A stretch of DNA of 64,000 nucleotides from Leucophora obtusa. Taxonomy: Eukaryota > Arthropoda > Insecta > Diptera > Anthomyiidae. Each line of letters begins with the position of its first letter. Positions within the stretch are counted from its first letter, which is position 1. Shown piece by piece: positions 10,880 to 21,649 of this stretch. Under the pieces are notes generated by a model that saw only the letters and a list, made by a program, of their open reading frames with translations, was not told the origin of the DNA and did not search any database. The stretch is taken from positions 62,863,654 through 62,927,653 of the forward strand of contig OX465299.1 of assembly GCA_949987735.1 (NCBI GenBank), read 5' to 3'. The position numbers were made by a program, and so were the translations under genes.

Positions 10880-11195
10880 ATGGGATCAAAGCACTGTGCG
10901 TCGCTGATAGTTCCACTGCAGATTGGCCATCTGCATGCACAAGTGGTGGACCATCCCAACGATGAGCCGGGAGGGGGTGGGAAAATTATATTTGAAATGG
11001 CTCCCCCCATGATCAAGATCACCTTCCCAATGATATAAATTCAAAAGAAGTTGACGGGCACGACCGCCCGCCAAACAATAAAAGGCCGGCCACACTGTAT
11101 ATTGCCCAAAAATGATTTCCCCCTAAGGTACCCCCATGAAAATTTTTTTTCGGGGTCGGAGAAGGTGGGATGCAGCGGAGCCACCGCAACACATT
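10880..11195. other. GC-richer patch of unknown origin
   Basis: Roughly half G+C, against an AT-rich background, with several CCCCC/GGGGG words. Short frames on both strands are interrupted, and no protein family was recognised. It ends where the LRR-like pseudogene begins, so it could be its decayed 5' part or a foreign fragment. Confidence 0.35.
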
Positions 11196-11930
11196 TTGAA
11201 ACAACATTGCAAAATTTAAAATTGAAAAAACTTAAATTAAATATTTTTTCTAATGATGCCCAATCTGAAGAAATAAATTTGGTGAATTCTCAAGTGGAAT
11301 TTTTAAAATATTTGGAATTAAATTTTTATGAATTCTATTATTTCTCGTCCAAACCTTTACCTAGCCTAAGCGAGTTAATCAGTACCAATAATCATTACAA
11401 TCTCAGGCAATTATTTAATGTTTTATTATCGGTGTGGTCGGTGAATCAAATACTTAAAATTGAAACTGCTGATGTTGATAATATTTTAGCAAGTTGTTTA
11501 GAAATGAATATGAATATCGAACAACTAATGATAATTCATCATTTACCATCCTTTGTCATCAAGTATTTTGCCAAGTTTACAAAATTTAATCAATTTACGT
11601 AAATTATGCTTTAAAAACTGTGATTTCCTTAAACTGCATTTAACAGATTTATTTAAAAGTTTTACACAGATTAACGAAATAAGTTTTGAGAATTGTCAAT
11701 TTATATTGGAAAATATTGTACTGAGAGTAAAGGATATAGTTGTCAATCGATTGACCAAATTAAGACTGAATATGTTTTGAGAATACACTGATAGATAATA
11801 CAGATGAACCCGAATGGCGAGAAATGGAGGAGGTATGAAACTGGAATTCAAAATATATTTCAAATAATATTATCACTTTTAATTTTTCAGCAACAACCAA
11901 ATGTGTTTAATTTTCTGCAAGGGTTGATGT
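11196..11930 (+). pseudogene. Decayed leucine-rich-repeat/F-box-like gene
   Basis: Three frames read in turn. At 11196-11550 there are LRR-like phrases such as LKLKKLKLNIFSND and EFLKYLELNF. From about 11553 to 11778 a second frame continues with NLINLRKLCFKNCDF and QINEISFENCQF, the LxxLxFxNC spacing seen in FBXL-type LRRs. A third frame (11782-11832) reads NTDEPEWREMEE and ends at a donor GTATGA. The 58-bp intron 11833-11890 ends TTTTTCAG, and exon 2 starts QQPNVFNFLQG before being cut by a hAT insertion at 11931. Two frameshifts and a stop make it a pseudogene. The LRR assignment is by pattern only; I recognise no specific orthologue and no F-box is visible. Confidence 0.45.
11833..11890 (+). 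other. 58-bp intron of the LRR-like pseudogene
   Basis: It runs GTATGA to TTTTTCAG, near the minimum length usual for fly introns. Its presence shows this copy is not a processed retrocopy. Confidence 0.5.
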
Positions 11931-12852
11931 CAGAGCTTCGAAGAATTAATTCCCTAATTCCCTTTTTTTGAACGAATTTATATTTTGGGAATGAATTCCC
12001 TGACCAAACTTAAGGAATTGAATGAATTCCTTTTTTTTTTCATTCGATTTATCTTAAAGGAGTTCATTAATTTTTTTCTAATGCCTTCATAAAATATAAT
12101 GAATTCATTCATCAAGGAATTCATTCAATTCTAGTTAATTCAACTTTTGGTCAAGGAATTCATTCAATTCTAGTTAATTCAACTTTTGGTCAAGGAATTC
12201 ATTCAAATTAATTCATTTTTTGGTCAAGGAATTCATTCAAGTTAATTAAACTTTTGGTCAAGGAATTCATTCAATTCTAGTTAGTTCAACTTTTAGTCAA
12301 GGAATTAAGTGGGTTATTTTGTAAAACGCAACGCCTTGCGTTGCGTTGATTTGTGTGTAAATTGTTATTGTTACAAAAGCAATTTGTATGGAAAACAACG
12401 CAACGCCAGGCGTTGCGTATTACAAAATAACCCCCTAAATTTATTTCGTTTAATTCCTTAAGGAAATAATTTTTTTTCGTTTAATTCCCTGAATTAAAAT
12501 CCTACTGAATTAAACAAAAAAAATTTAATTCCTAGGGAATTAAACGAAAAAAATTTAATTCCTTAGGGAATTAAACGAAATAAATTTAATTCCTTGACTA
12601 AAAGTTGAATTAACTAGAATTGAATGAATTCCTTGACTTCAAATTGAATTAACTAGTGTTGAATGAATTCTTTAAATCGAATTCTTAGTGTTTTGGTCAG
12701 GGAATTCATTCTATAAATTTGAATTCTTTGAATTCATTCACAGGAATTAATTCCTGCTTATGTTTTATTAATAAATTCATTCCTTGAATTAAAGAATTGA
12801 ATTTAACTTTTGGGAATTCATTCCAAAAAGGAATTAATTCTTTAAAGCTCTG
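11931..12852. mobile_element. hAT-type MITE built of GAATTC-rich repeats
   Basis: The terminal repeats CAGAGCTTCGAAGAATTAAT and its partner ending CTTTAAAGCTCTG match at 21 of 23 bases. The exact 8-mer GTTGATGT flanks both sides (11923-11930 and 12853-12860), as expected for hAT transposition. The inside consists of about 40-bp units (AAGGAATTCATTCAATTCTA, TTAATTCAACTTTTGGTC) in one orientation on the left and reversed on the right, so the element could fold on itself. It has no transposase. A smaller element is nested at its centre. Confidence 0.85.
12309..12435. mobile_element. 127-bp nested MITE with TAA duplication
   Basis: The ends GTGGGTTATTTTGTAA and TTACAAAATAACCCCC pair nearly perfectly, and the inner arms ACGCAACGCC/GGCGTTGCGT continue the stem. 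TAA flanks both sides (12306-12308 and 12436-12438). A 3-bp duplication with G-rich ends suits PIF/Harbinger. It interrupts the hAT-type element and is therefore younger. Confidence 0.65.
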
Positions 12853-13640
12853 GTTGATGTTTAAGTTAAAATGTTTAGTTATCCGAATTGATATTAAACC
12901 TATAAGATTTTATTTAGTTAAACGATCTCGTTTACATGCAAGGACCGAAAAAAACAACCACCAAAGGTGTGTAATTGTCTGCAAAAGTTGATGTTTAAAT
13001 TAAAATGTTTAATTATCCGAATTGATATTAAACCGAAATGATTTTGTTTATTTAAACACCTCTTTTAAATGCAACGACCGAACAAAACAACAACAACCAG
13101 ATGTGTTTAATTGTCTGCAAAAGTTTGTGTTTAAATTAAAATGTTTAATTATATGAATTGATATTAAACCGATAAGATTTTATTTAGTTTAACCATCTCG
13201 TTTACACGCAAGGACTGAACAAAATAACCACCAAACGTGTAATTGTCTGCAACAGTTTATGTTTAAATGAAAATGTTTAAATATCCGTATTGATATTAAA
13301 CCGAAAAGATTTTATTTATTTAAACACCTCGTTTAAATGCAACGACCGAACAAAACAACAACCAGATGTGTTTAATTGTCTGCAAAAGTTTGTGTTTTAA
13401 TTAAAATGTTTAATTATCCGAATTGATATTAAATCGATAAGATTTTATTTAGCTAAACCATCTCATTTACAGCAAGGACCGAACAAAATAACCACCACAC
13501 GTGTGTAATTGTCTGCAAAAGTTGATGTTTAAATGAAAATGTTTACTTATCCGAATTGATATTAAACCGACACGATTTTATTTATTTAAACATCTCGTTT
13601 AACTGCAACGACCCAACAAAGCAACCACCAAATGTGCTTA
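12840..13640 (+). repeat. 133-bp tandem array from a former exon
   Basis: The marker TTGTCTGCAA recurs at about 12974, 13111, 13243, 13376 and 13509 (spacing 137, 132, 133, 133). Units contain GAATTGATATTAAACCG and AACGACCGAACAAAACAAC. The first unit begins at 11891, the acceptor side of the pseudogene intron, and is split by the hAT element. The array therefore seems to be an amplified 3' end of that gene. Later units have stops in all frames. Confidence 0.75.
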
Positions 13641-13829
13641 TTTAAATTATCTCGTATTTTGTACAGACATTTGCGAAAGAAAAACAAGACGAAATTTAAA
13701 TTTAAATAAATCGACTTGTTTATTTGAGTTTCAATAGACAGCTATAATAAATAATTTTGTCTTGGGTGGCACAACCATTTGAAATTAAGTACAAGATATT
13801 TGGGTTTGTTATGACTGTGACTTTCGCAT

Positions 13830-14035
13830 GACCAGGGCAAGTTTAAAATGACACAAAAAAAGTTGAAATTGGCACACAAAAAGGCACAAAAAATAGTAAA
13901 ATTGACACGAAAAAAGGCATGCTTATTTAAAAAATTAAAAAAATACTAGTTGATTTAAGTGTTTTTGTAAAATATTTATAAACAAAAAAATAAAAATAAA
14001 GGCATTCACAGTTGAACAGCTAAAGGGCAATCGGC
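13830..14035. mobile_element. CAGGGCAAGTT-ended fragment
   Basis: It starts CCAGGGCAAGTTTAAAATGA and has repeated GGCACAAAAA words. Similar sequence with a clearer end is at 41106-41518. CAGGG ends suggest hAT, but no second end or duplication is visible here. Confidence 0.4.
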
Positions 14036-14072
14036 GGGTTTAAAATTTTCGTTGATGTAAAAAATAATATTA

Positions 14073-14703
14073 AAACGAGTAAAAAGGTTAAAGTCGTGCA
14101 TGCCGACTATACAAGACGCTACACCAGTCTGGTTAAGAGCCAACTAATGTTTGGATCCGAAATTCGAATGGGTTAAAATGGCACTTGTGTCAAAATTTTC
14201 TATAAAATTATAAAAGAAGAGAAAATCGTAAATATAGCCCATATGGGCGATAGGTCTAAATATGGACCGACTTATCTAGAATCTATTGGCTGTGTTCTCG
14301 GGACCATGTGAGTCAGCAAACCAAATTTCATTAAATTATCTTAATATTTGCGACCTGCAGCGTATAAAAAATATAATTTTGGGGGGACCCTTATATGGGC
14401 ATTAGGTCTAAACATGCACCGATTTTTACCAAGATCAATAGGCTTCGTCCTTGGGTCGACATAGATCGGTGTACCAAATTTAATCAAAATATCTTAATAT
14501 TTGCGACCTGTAGAGTGCGGACAAGAATGCATGGACAGACAGACTGACGGAGGGACGGAAAGACGAATATCGTTAATTCGAAATAAAACGCAATTCCGAG
14601 TCGATCGGTATACTATAAGGTGGGTCCAGGTCCAATATTTTTTGGTGTTACAAACATCAGCACAAACTTCTTATACCCTGACCGCGTAGTGGTGTAGGGT
14701 ATA
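14073..14703 (+). mobile_element. Helentron/DINE-like element, copy A
   Basis: It starts AACGAGTAAAAAGGTTAAAG with a GTCG-TGCATGC-CGAC hairpin and ends at a CCGCGTAGTGGTGTAGGGTAT hairpin. Between these are one to two copies of the 153-bp unit (TTAATATTTGCGACCTGCAG), a short GACAGACTGACGG run, then ATCGGTATACTATAAGGTGG. Terminal hairpins, a GTCY-type microsatellite and lack of coding match the known layout of fly DINE-1/Helentron non-autonomous elements. Confidence 0.7.
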
Positions 14704-15174
14704 ATATTTTAAACAGCAAGAGATATTAATATATATGATCTAAAATCGAACGAAAAGCATTTGAATCAATCTTATTTTGAAGATTGTATTTATGCATTAA
14801 ATAATTAAAAAAAAAAACTAAATTTCCACTTATTTAAAATAAACTTTATGAAGTTCCTTTAGTCTTTAAAAGAAATATCCCACCCGGTGCTTATAAAAGC
14901 CTGGGTATTATATGTTTTCTTGTTGACGGCAGAAAGCTAATTGACCTTTGTTCACAAATGATCCTACTTTTATAATATTTGTAAATGTATACCAATACAT
15001 ACCTTGTGGGAAAACAGGGGTCAGTTGTAGTGAGAGTACCTGTACCGTGAGCGGTGAAAACAGGTCCGGTCTGAAGGAACCTGCCCTGTGAAAAATTATT
15101 TGAATTTCTGCATTTAAAAAATACAAAAAATTTGTTTCCGACTTTCTATATTTTCATATATTTAGTTAGAAATT
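14704..15174. other. AT-rich sequence, no gene seen
   Basis: A weak inverted repeat around CAGGTCCGGTCTGAAGG and CTACTTTTATAATATTTG was noticed but not supported as an element. Confidence 0.35.
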
Positions 15175-15256
15175 CCAGGGGTATGGCATCACCAAAAACA
15201 AAAGTTATAACGACATCGTTATCACTAGATGGAACTTTGTTCAAAAAATAGACAAT

Positions 15257-15652
15257 CCCAGCAAAACCTTCTAGTACCCGGTAATGACTTGTGTAACAAG
15301 AAATAAGGGTATGTAACCTCTTACTTTTCTATTACCAAAGATATTATTTTAACAAGGGCATGCCCATCGAGGTAACTCCTTACGTAGTAACATGTTATTC
15401 TGGACTTACTGGTAAGGAGTTTTTAAAAATATTTTGTTTAAATTTTAATTTTTTAAACCGAATATCAAATTTAAATTCATGAGTTTTTAATAAAAAATAG
15501 AATTTCTAAAATTTTCTAGAAAAACGAATTATTAATACCAATTAAACTTCCAAAGGTATGAATGAATTTGGTATTAAAAGTAATGTAAGGTGTAAGATTG
15601 TTACCAGGTAATGTGCATAGTAGTACCCATATATTACCAAGGTTTTGCTGGG
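15257..15652. mobile_element. 396-bp MITE with CCCAGCAAAACCTT ends
   Basis: The ends CCCAGCAAAACCTT and AAGGTTTTGCTGGG are exact reverse complements. Comparison with 46590-46955 shows an uninterrupted AAAATTTTC at the insertion point, so at most AT is duplicated. No coding capacity. Confidence 0.75.
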
Positions 15653-15704
15653 ATTTTCTGTTTTTATTTAAATGGAGATAATAACAAACAAAAAAGCAAA
15701 GAAA

Positions 15705-16468
15705 AACGAGTAAAAAGGTTGAAGTCGGGCATGCCGACTATACAATACCCTACACCAATCTGGGTAAAAGCCAACTAATGTTTGGATCCGAATGGGTTAA
15801 AATGGGGCTTGCGTCAAAATTTTCTATAATGTGAGTCAGCGCACCAAATTTCATTAAAATATTTTAACATTTGCGATATGCAGTTTGTAACCAAGCCAAT
15901 TTTGGGGGTACCCTTATATGGGCACTAGGTCTAAACATGGACCGCTGTTAACCAAAATCAATAGGCTTCGTCCTTGCGCTGACATAGGTCGGTGTACCAA
16001 ATTTCATCAAAATATCTTAATATTTGCGACCTGCAGCGTATAAACAATATAATTTTGGTAGGAGCCTTATATGGGCACTAGGTCTAAACATGGACCGGTG
16101 TTTACCAAAATCAATAGGCTTCGTCCTTGGGCTGACATAGGTCGGTGTACGAAATTTCATCAAAATATCTTAATATTTACGACCTGCAGCGTATAAACAA
16201 TATAATTTTGGTAGGAGCCTTATATGGGCACTAGGTCTAAACATTGACCGATGTTCACCTAAATCAATAGGCTTCGTCCTTGGGCCAACATAGGCCTGCG
16301 TACCAAATTTCATCAATATATCTTAATATTTGCGACCTGCAGCGTATTAACAATATAATTTTGGGGGGACCATTATATGAGCACTAGGTCTTAACATGGA
16401 CCTAGTGTATATAAGTTGTGTACCAAGTTTCATCAAAATATCTTAATATTTGCGCACAAGAATGCATG

Positions 16469-16511
<43 letters not shown>

Positions 16512-16548
16512 GGACGGACGGACAGACGGACATCGTTAAATCGAAATA
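15705..16548 (+). mobile_element. Helentron/DINE-like element, copy B (right end lost)
   Basis: It has a full left end with the GTCGGGCATGCCGAC hairpin, about four 153-bp units, and a (GACA)n run of about 12 units. It then stops at ATCGAAATAAA, where copy C starts at once. The right terminal hairpin is missing. Confidence 0.7.
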
Positions 16549-17203
16549 AAAAACGAGTAAAAAGGTTAAAGTCGGGCATGCCGACTATACAATACCCTAC
16601 ACCAGTCTGGTGTATTGTTTGGATCCGAAATTCGAATGGGTTAAAATGGGGCTTGTGTCAAAATTTTCTATAATGTGAGTCAGCGCACCAAATTTCATTA
16701 AAATATCTTAATATTTGCGACCTGCAGTTTGTAACCAAGCCAATTTTGGGGTGACCCTTATATGGGCACTAGTTCTAAACATGGACCGATGTTCACCAAA
16801 ATCAATAGGCTTCGTCCTTGGGCAAACATAGGTCTATGTACCAAATTTCATTAAAATATCTTAATATTTGCGACCTGCAGCGTATAAACAGTATAATTTT
16901 GGTAGGACGCTTATATGGGCACTAGGTCTAAACATGGACCGTTGTTCACCAAAATCAAACTTGTTCGTCCTTTGGTCTGCGTACCAAATTTCATCAAAAT
17001 ATCTTAATATTTGCGACCTGTAGAGTGCGCACAAGATTGCATAGACAGACATACAGACGGACGGACGGACAGACGGACGTCGTTAAATCGAAATAAAAAA
17101 AATTCTGAGCCGATTGGTATACTATAAGGTGGGTCTACGACCAATATTTTTTGGTATTACAAATATCAGCACAAACTGGCCACATAGTGGTATAGGGTAT
17201 AAA
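16549..17203 (+). mobile_element. Helentron/DINE-like element, copy C
   Basis: It begins AAACGAGTAAAAAGG directly after copy B and ends at CCACATAGTGGTATAGGGTATAA. B and C together form one head-to-tail block with a single outer left and right end. That fits either insertion of one into the other or a rolling-circle concatemer. Confidence 0.7.
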
Positions 17204-17439
17204 AAAGTAATTCTCAAATTTTATTATTTAAATATATTTTGCGCAGTTTTCAGCAATTTTTGAGTTTTTAAATATAGGCTCAGCTGATATTAAAGTGATA
17301 CCAAGTAGTTGCTCAAGTGTTTCTAAATTTCAGCACCCCCTACCGGTGGGTAGTGTAAGTTTTGATTTCCTATCTCTATAATTAATAGTCTCTGAGAAAT
17401 TCTAATATGATATTGTCATGTTAAATTTTATTTGTTGTT

Positions 17440-17510
17440 CCAAAAAATTGCAGTTGTCTGATGATGATTGTAAAACTCAAACTTGAGGTAGGAAAATATT
17501 TGATCTAAAT
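17440..17510. repeat. Short dispersed repeat, copy 1
   Basis: Words such as ACTTGAGGTAG, GATATTGTCATGTTA and TTTTATTTGTTG recur at 37740-37830 and, in part, at 53660-53705. Class unknown. Confidence 0.45.
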
Positions 17511-17689
17511 ATATAAAACTTGAAATTTTAATGAACAGCTTCTTTTAAAGAAAAGAAATAAGTTTTTTGTAAGTATGTAGATCGTGTAAAAAAACCTTCA
17601 TCAAACGAAAACTAATTTCGATTAATGCGCTCTTACGCATTTGTACATATATTTTCGTAAATGCGTTATTGCACATTTACCCGAATTTT

Positions 17690-17768
17690 CGGATAAATGA
17701 TTCCCCGCTTAAAAGCGCAGATAACTCTACATTTTTGAAGGCACGTTTAAGCGGGGACTACTGTACAT
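17690..17768. mobile_element. pogo/Tigger-like end fragment
   Basis: It ends GCGGGGACTACTG before TA. This resembles the CAGTAGTCCCC-type ends of pogo-group elements, which duplicate TA. A facing CCCCGCTTAAAAGCG lies 50 bases inward. No second terminus was found. Confidence 0.35.
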
Positions 17769-18994
17769 CTGATATTATTTTTTCAACGAATTTTTTGTAT
17801 GGTAATTGATGTTATTACATATCCCCATATCTGACTCCATATAAAACTACATAAGCCACCCTATTTAAAAAATTAATGAGGTACAACATGCAATCATATA
17901 TTTTTCTGATGTTACCCAAAAAAAATTTGATCCGAAAAATGGTGAATCAAAAAGAAAGAAAATTAAAAAAAAAACTTTGAAACAATTGTTTGGGATATTG
18001 TAACTCATTTCGACGAATGTTATTTAAGAAAAGGGAGATTTAAATTTTAAAGAAATGTAAGAGATTAAGTAAAAATAATTTGTTTTGTCAAAATGATTAA
18101 GTATTCCTTTACCCTTGCAAAACTGATTGCAGAAATAGATAAAATAAATGTTGCCATTTATTACTTTCATTTCAAAATTGTATATGGAAAATACCCCTAT
18201 AGTGAAAACTCCTAATGCTGCAAATGAAATAAGTGCTTCTGACAAACCGAAATTAATAAGATTTCGGAAAATTTGATTTTAGATGGTTCACATATTTTAG
18301 GAAATATTTGTAAGATGTTGAAAATGTGAGGAACACATAGAAATATGCGAATTCTGAATTTATATTGTTGACAAAATTCTTGGAACATGCTCTTCAGTCG
18401 ACTTAAATTGTTTTGCCAAAAGTCCCAAGATATGATTATATATAAAATGACGTAGAAATTTGTCTATTGTTTCATATAATATATAATTATATTTAACAGA
18501 TGATTGAAAAATTGTTTAGTGTGAATCTGAATGGGATAATATATCGAGACCCTATATTCAATCTCTATATACATATATTTATAAAAGAATAACGTGATTT
18601 TTGGGATGCCTAACAGTTTTCCAGTTTTTTCATGTAAAAAACAGTTTTTTTTTAAATTTATGGATTTTTTCACAGTTTTTTCATATTAAATCGGCACATT
18701 TGTTTAATTTACAATTTTTTTATGTTTTTAACTAAAATTTAAGAATTAAAATATAAAAGTGCTTATTCATAACTATTTATTTCAAAATCTTATAACGCGT
18801 TTATAAAATGAATTTTGTATAAAAAATTTATTTTATAAGCCATTTATAAACCTAGAAAGTGAAAAATTACAATAAAACTTTCATATTGTAAAAAATTAGA
18901 TAAAATCGAAACATAAATAAATTGAAAAATACCAATATAATACTGCAAAATAACTTACTGGAAAAACGAAACATTTTTATAACAAATTTCATCA
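17769..18994. other. AT-rich stretch, no gene seen
   Basis: Only short chance frames. No repeat ends or RNA folds could be supported. Confidence 0.4.
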
Positions 18995-19848
18995 AAAACG
19001 AGTAAAAAGGTTAAAGTCGGGCATGCCGAATATACAATACCCTACACCACTCTGGTGTGTTGTTTGAATCCGAAATTCGAATGGGTTAAAATGGGGCTTG
19101 TGTCAAAATTTTCTATAATGTGAGTCAGCGCACCAAATTTCATTAAAATATCTTAATATTTGCGATCTGCAGTTTGTAACCAAGCCAATTTTGGGGGGAC
19201 CCTTATATGGGTACTAGTTTTAAACATGGACCGATGTTCACCAAAATCAATAGGCTTCGTCCTTGGGCCAACATAGGTCTATGTACCAAATTTCATCAAA
19301 ATATCTTAATATTTGCGACCTGTAGCGTATAAAAAGTATAATTTTGGTAGGACCCTTATATGGGCACTAGGTCTAAACATGGACCGATATTCACCAAAAT
19401 CAATAGGCTACGTTATTGGGATAACATAGGTCTGTGTACCAAATTTCGTCAAAATATCTTGATATTTACGACCTGCAGCGTATAAACAATATAATTTTGG
19501 TAGGACCCTTATATGGGCACTGGGTCTAAACATGGACCGATGTTCACCAAAATCAAACTTGTTCGTCCTTAGGCCAACGTAGGTCTGCGTACCAAATTTC
19601 ATCAAAATATCTTAATATTTGCGAACTGTAGAGTGCGCACAAGATTGCATGGACAGACAGACAGACGGACGGACGGACAGACGGACATCGTTAAATCGAA
19701 ATAAAAAAAAATTCTGAGCCGATCGGTATACTTTAAGGTGGGTCTACGACCAATATTTTTTGGTGTTACAAACATCAGCACAAACTTATAATACCCTGAC
19801 CACATAGTGGTGTAGGGTATAATGACCACATAGTGGTGTAGGGTATAA
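18995..19848 (+). mobile_element. Helentron/DINE-like element, copy D
   Basis: Complete: left end AACGAGTAAAAAGG plus hairpin, about three 153-bp units, a GACAGACGGACGG run, ATCGGTATACTTTAAGGTGG, and the right hairpin. The last 26 bases (GACCACATAGTGGTGTAGGG onward) are doubled in tandem at 19797-19848. Confidence 0.75.
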
Positions 19849-20014
19849 TTAGCACGGAATAAAATTGGCTAAACCAAATCTGACACGTCATAGATGCGAC
19901 GGACTTTTTTTAGCAGAACTTTTCAGACATTTCTAAATGAAACAAGGCCGAAATTGATTTTTTATTTTTTAAATAAATATTTGGCAATTCTGGATAACAA
20001 TTCATTACTATTTT

Positions 20015-21146
20015 TATACCCTACACCACTATGTGGTCAGGGTATTATAAGTTTGTGCTGATGTTTGTAACACCAAGAAATATTGGTCGTAGACCCACCT
20101 TATAGTATACCGATCGGTTCACAATTTTTTTTTATTTCGATTTAACGATGTCCGTCTGTCCGTCCGTCCGTCTGTCTGTCTGTCCATGCAATCTTTTGCG
20201 CACTCTACAGGTCGCAAATATTAAGATATTTTGATGAAATTTGGTACACAGACCTATGTTGGCCCAAGGACGAACAAGTTTGATTTTGGTGAACATCGGT
20301 CCATGTTTAGAGCTAGTGCCCATATAAGGGTCCTACCAAAATTATACTGTTTATACGCTGCAGGTCGCAAATATTAAGATATTTTAATGAAATTTGGTAC
20401 ATAGACCTATGTTGGCCCAAGGACGAAGCCTATTGATTTTGGTGAACATCGGTCCATGTTTAGACCTAGTGCCCATAAAGGGTCCTACCAAAATTATACT
20501 GTTTATACGCTGCAGGTCGCAAATATTAAGATATTTTAATGAAATTTGGTACATGGACCTATGTTGGCCCAAGGACGAAGCCTATTGATTTTGGTGAACA
20601 TCGGTCCATGTTTAGACCTAGTGCCCATATAAGGGTCCTACCAAAATTATACTGTTTATACGCTGCAGGTCGCAAATATTAAGATATTTTAATGAAATTT
20701 GGTACATAGACCTATGTTGGCGCAAGGACGAAGCCTATTGATTTTGGTGAACATCGGTCCATGTTTAGACCTAGTGCCCATATAAGGGTCCTACCAAAAT
20801 TATACTCTTTATACGCTGCAGGTCGCAAATATTAAGATATTTTAATGAAATTTGGTACATAGACCTATGTTGGCCCAAGGACGAAGCCTATTGATTTTGG
20901 TGAACATCGGTCCATGTTTAGAACTAGTGCCCATATAAGGGTCCCCCCAAAGTTAGCTTGGTTACAAACTGCAGGTCGCAAATATTAAGATATTTTAATG
21001 AAATTTGGTGCGCTGACTCACATTATAGAAAATTTTGACACAAGCCCCATTTTAACCCATTCGAATTTCGGATCCAAACAATACACCAGACTGGTGTAGG
21101 GTATTGTATAGTCGGCATGCCCGACTTTAACCTTTTTACTCGTTTC
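20015..21146 (-). mobile_element. Helentron/DINE-like element, copy E (expanded)
   Basis: Reverse orientation, from TATACCCTACACCACTATGT to CTTTTTACTCGTT. The marker CAGGTCGC occurs at 20208, 20361, 20513, 20666, 20819 and 20972, a spacing of 152-153 bases. This is the largest internal array in the window. Adjacent units are nearly identical, so amplification is recent or homogenised. The 62-codon and 64-codon frames here follow the repeat and are not genes. Confidence 0.8.
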
Positions 21147-21649
21147 AATTATGATCGAGGATAATTCCAAAAAAACGTAATTTTTTACGGGGTTTTTTAC
21201 GGGGTTTTTTTATACACCGTCAAACAATTCCCGACATAACAATACTTAATCCCATGAAAGGCAATTTTATGTGGAATGCAAATCCATAAAGAATATTTTG
21301 TAGTCCAACATTGACCAGTAAAGTATTCTATCCTAAGTTAGGGGTTAATAAAAAAAGGTTCACATCTCGGAAGGTTGATTCGGTGAACTTTTTTTAACTT
21401 CAGATTCGGGCCTTGAAGACCAAAATTATTTGAAAAAACGTTTTATTAGAAGGCTGTGCAAAAAGTTGATTACTATAAATGCCAACGCAATTAAATTATT
21501 TAAATTTCGATATTTTGAAAATTGAGACTCTGGGATAATATCTTAGACCCATCCCAAAATTTATTCTGATTTTTAAAACTTTTTACAAAAACAGTTTTTC
21601 TATAAAGAAACAGTTTTTTTTTACAGTTTTTCTAAAAAAATATATGGTA
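21147..21649. other. AT-rich sequence, no gene seen
   Basis: GGGGTTTTTTACGGGG near 21188-21205 is a small direct repeat. Otherwise nothing. Confidence 0.35.

Larger units (their letters stand above)
15175..17425 (+). repeat. Repeat Y, copy 1 (two insertions inside)
   Basis: Flank pieces 15175-15256, 15653-15704 and 17204-17425 line up in order with the reverse complement of 46590-46955, which is continuous. Markers are GGGGTATGGCATCACC, ATAATAACAAACAA and CTCAGCTGATA...TTTCAGCACCC. The two gaps are exactly the MITE at 15257-15652 and the Helentron-like block at 15705-17203. Confidence 0.75.

Noticed and set aside
9008..10900. Pair of CACTGTGCGTC words as two ends of one element
   Set aside because: Both words are in the same orientation, so they cannot be terminal inverted repeats.
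17457..17475. Second hammerhead core at CTGATGATGATT
   Set aside because: No GAAA core or pairing stem II follows at the right distance.
20132..20588. Frames of 62-64 codons such as the one containing LVPIKGPTKIILFIR
   Set aside because: They lie within the 153-bp units of the Helentron-like element and recur with the unit, so they are repeat sequence.
20208..20990. CRISPR-like array
   Set aside because: The whole 153-bp unit is repeated without unique spacers, and the DNA is eukaryotic.
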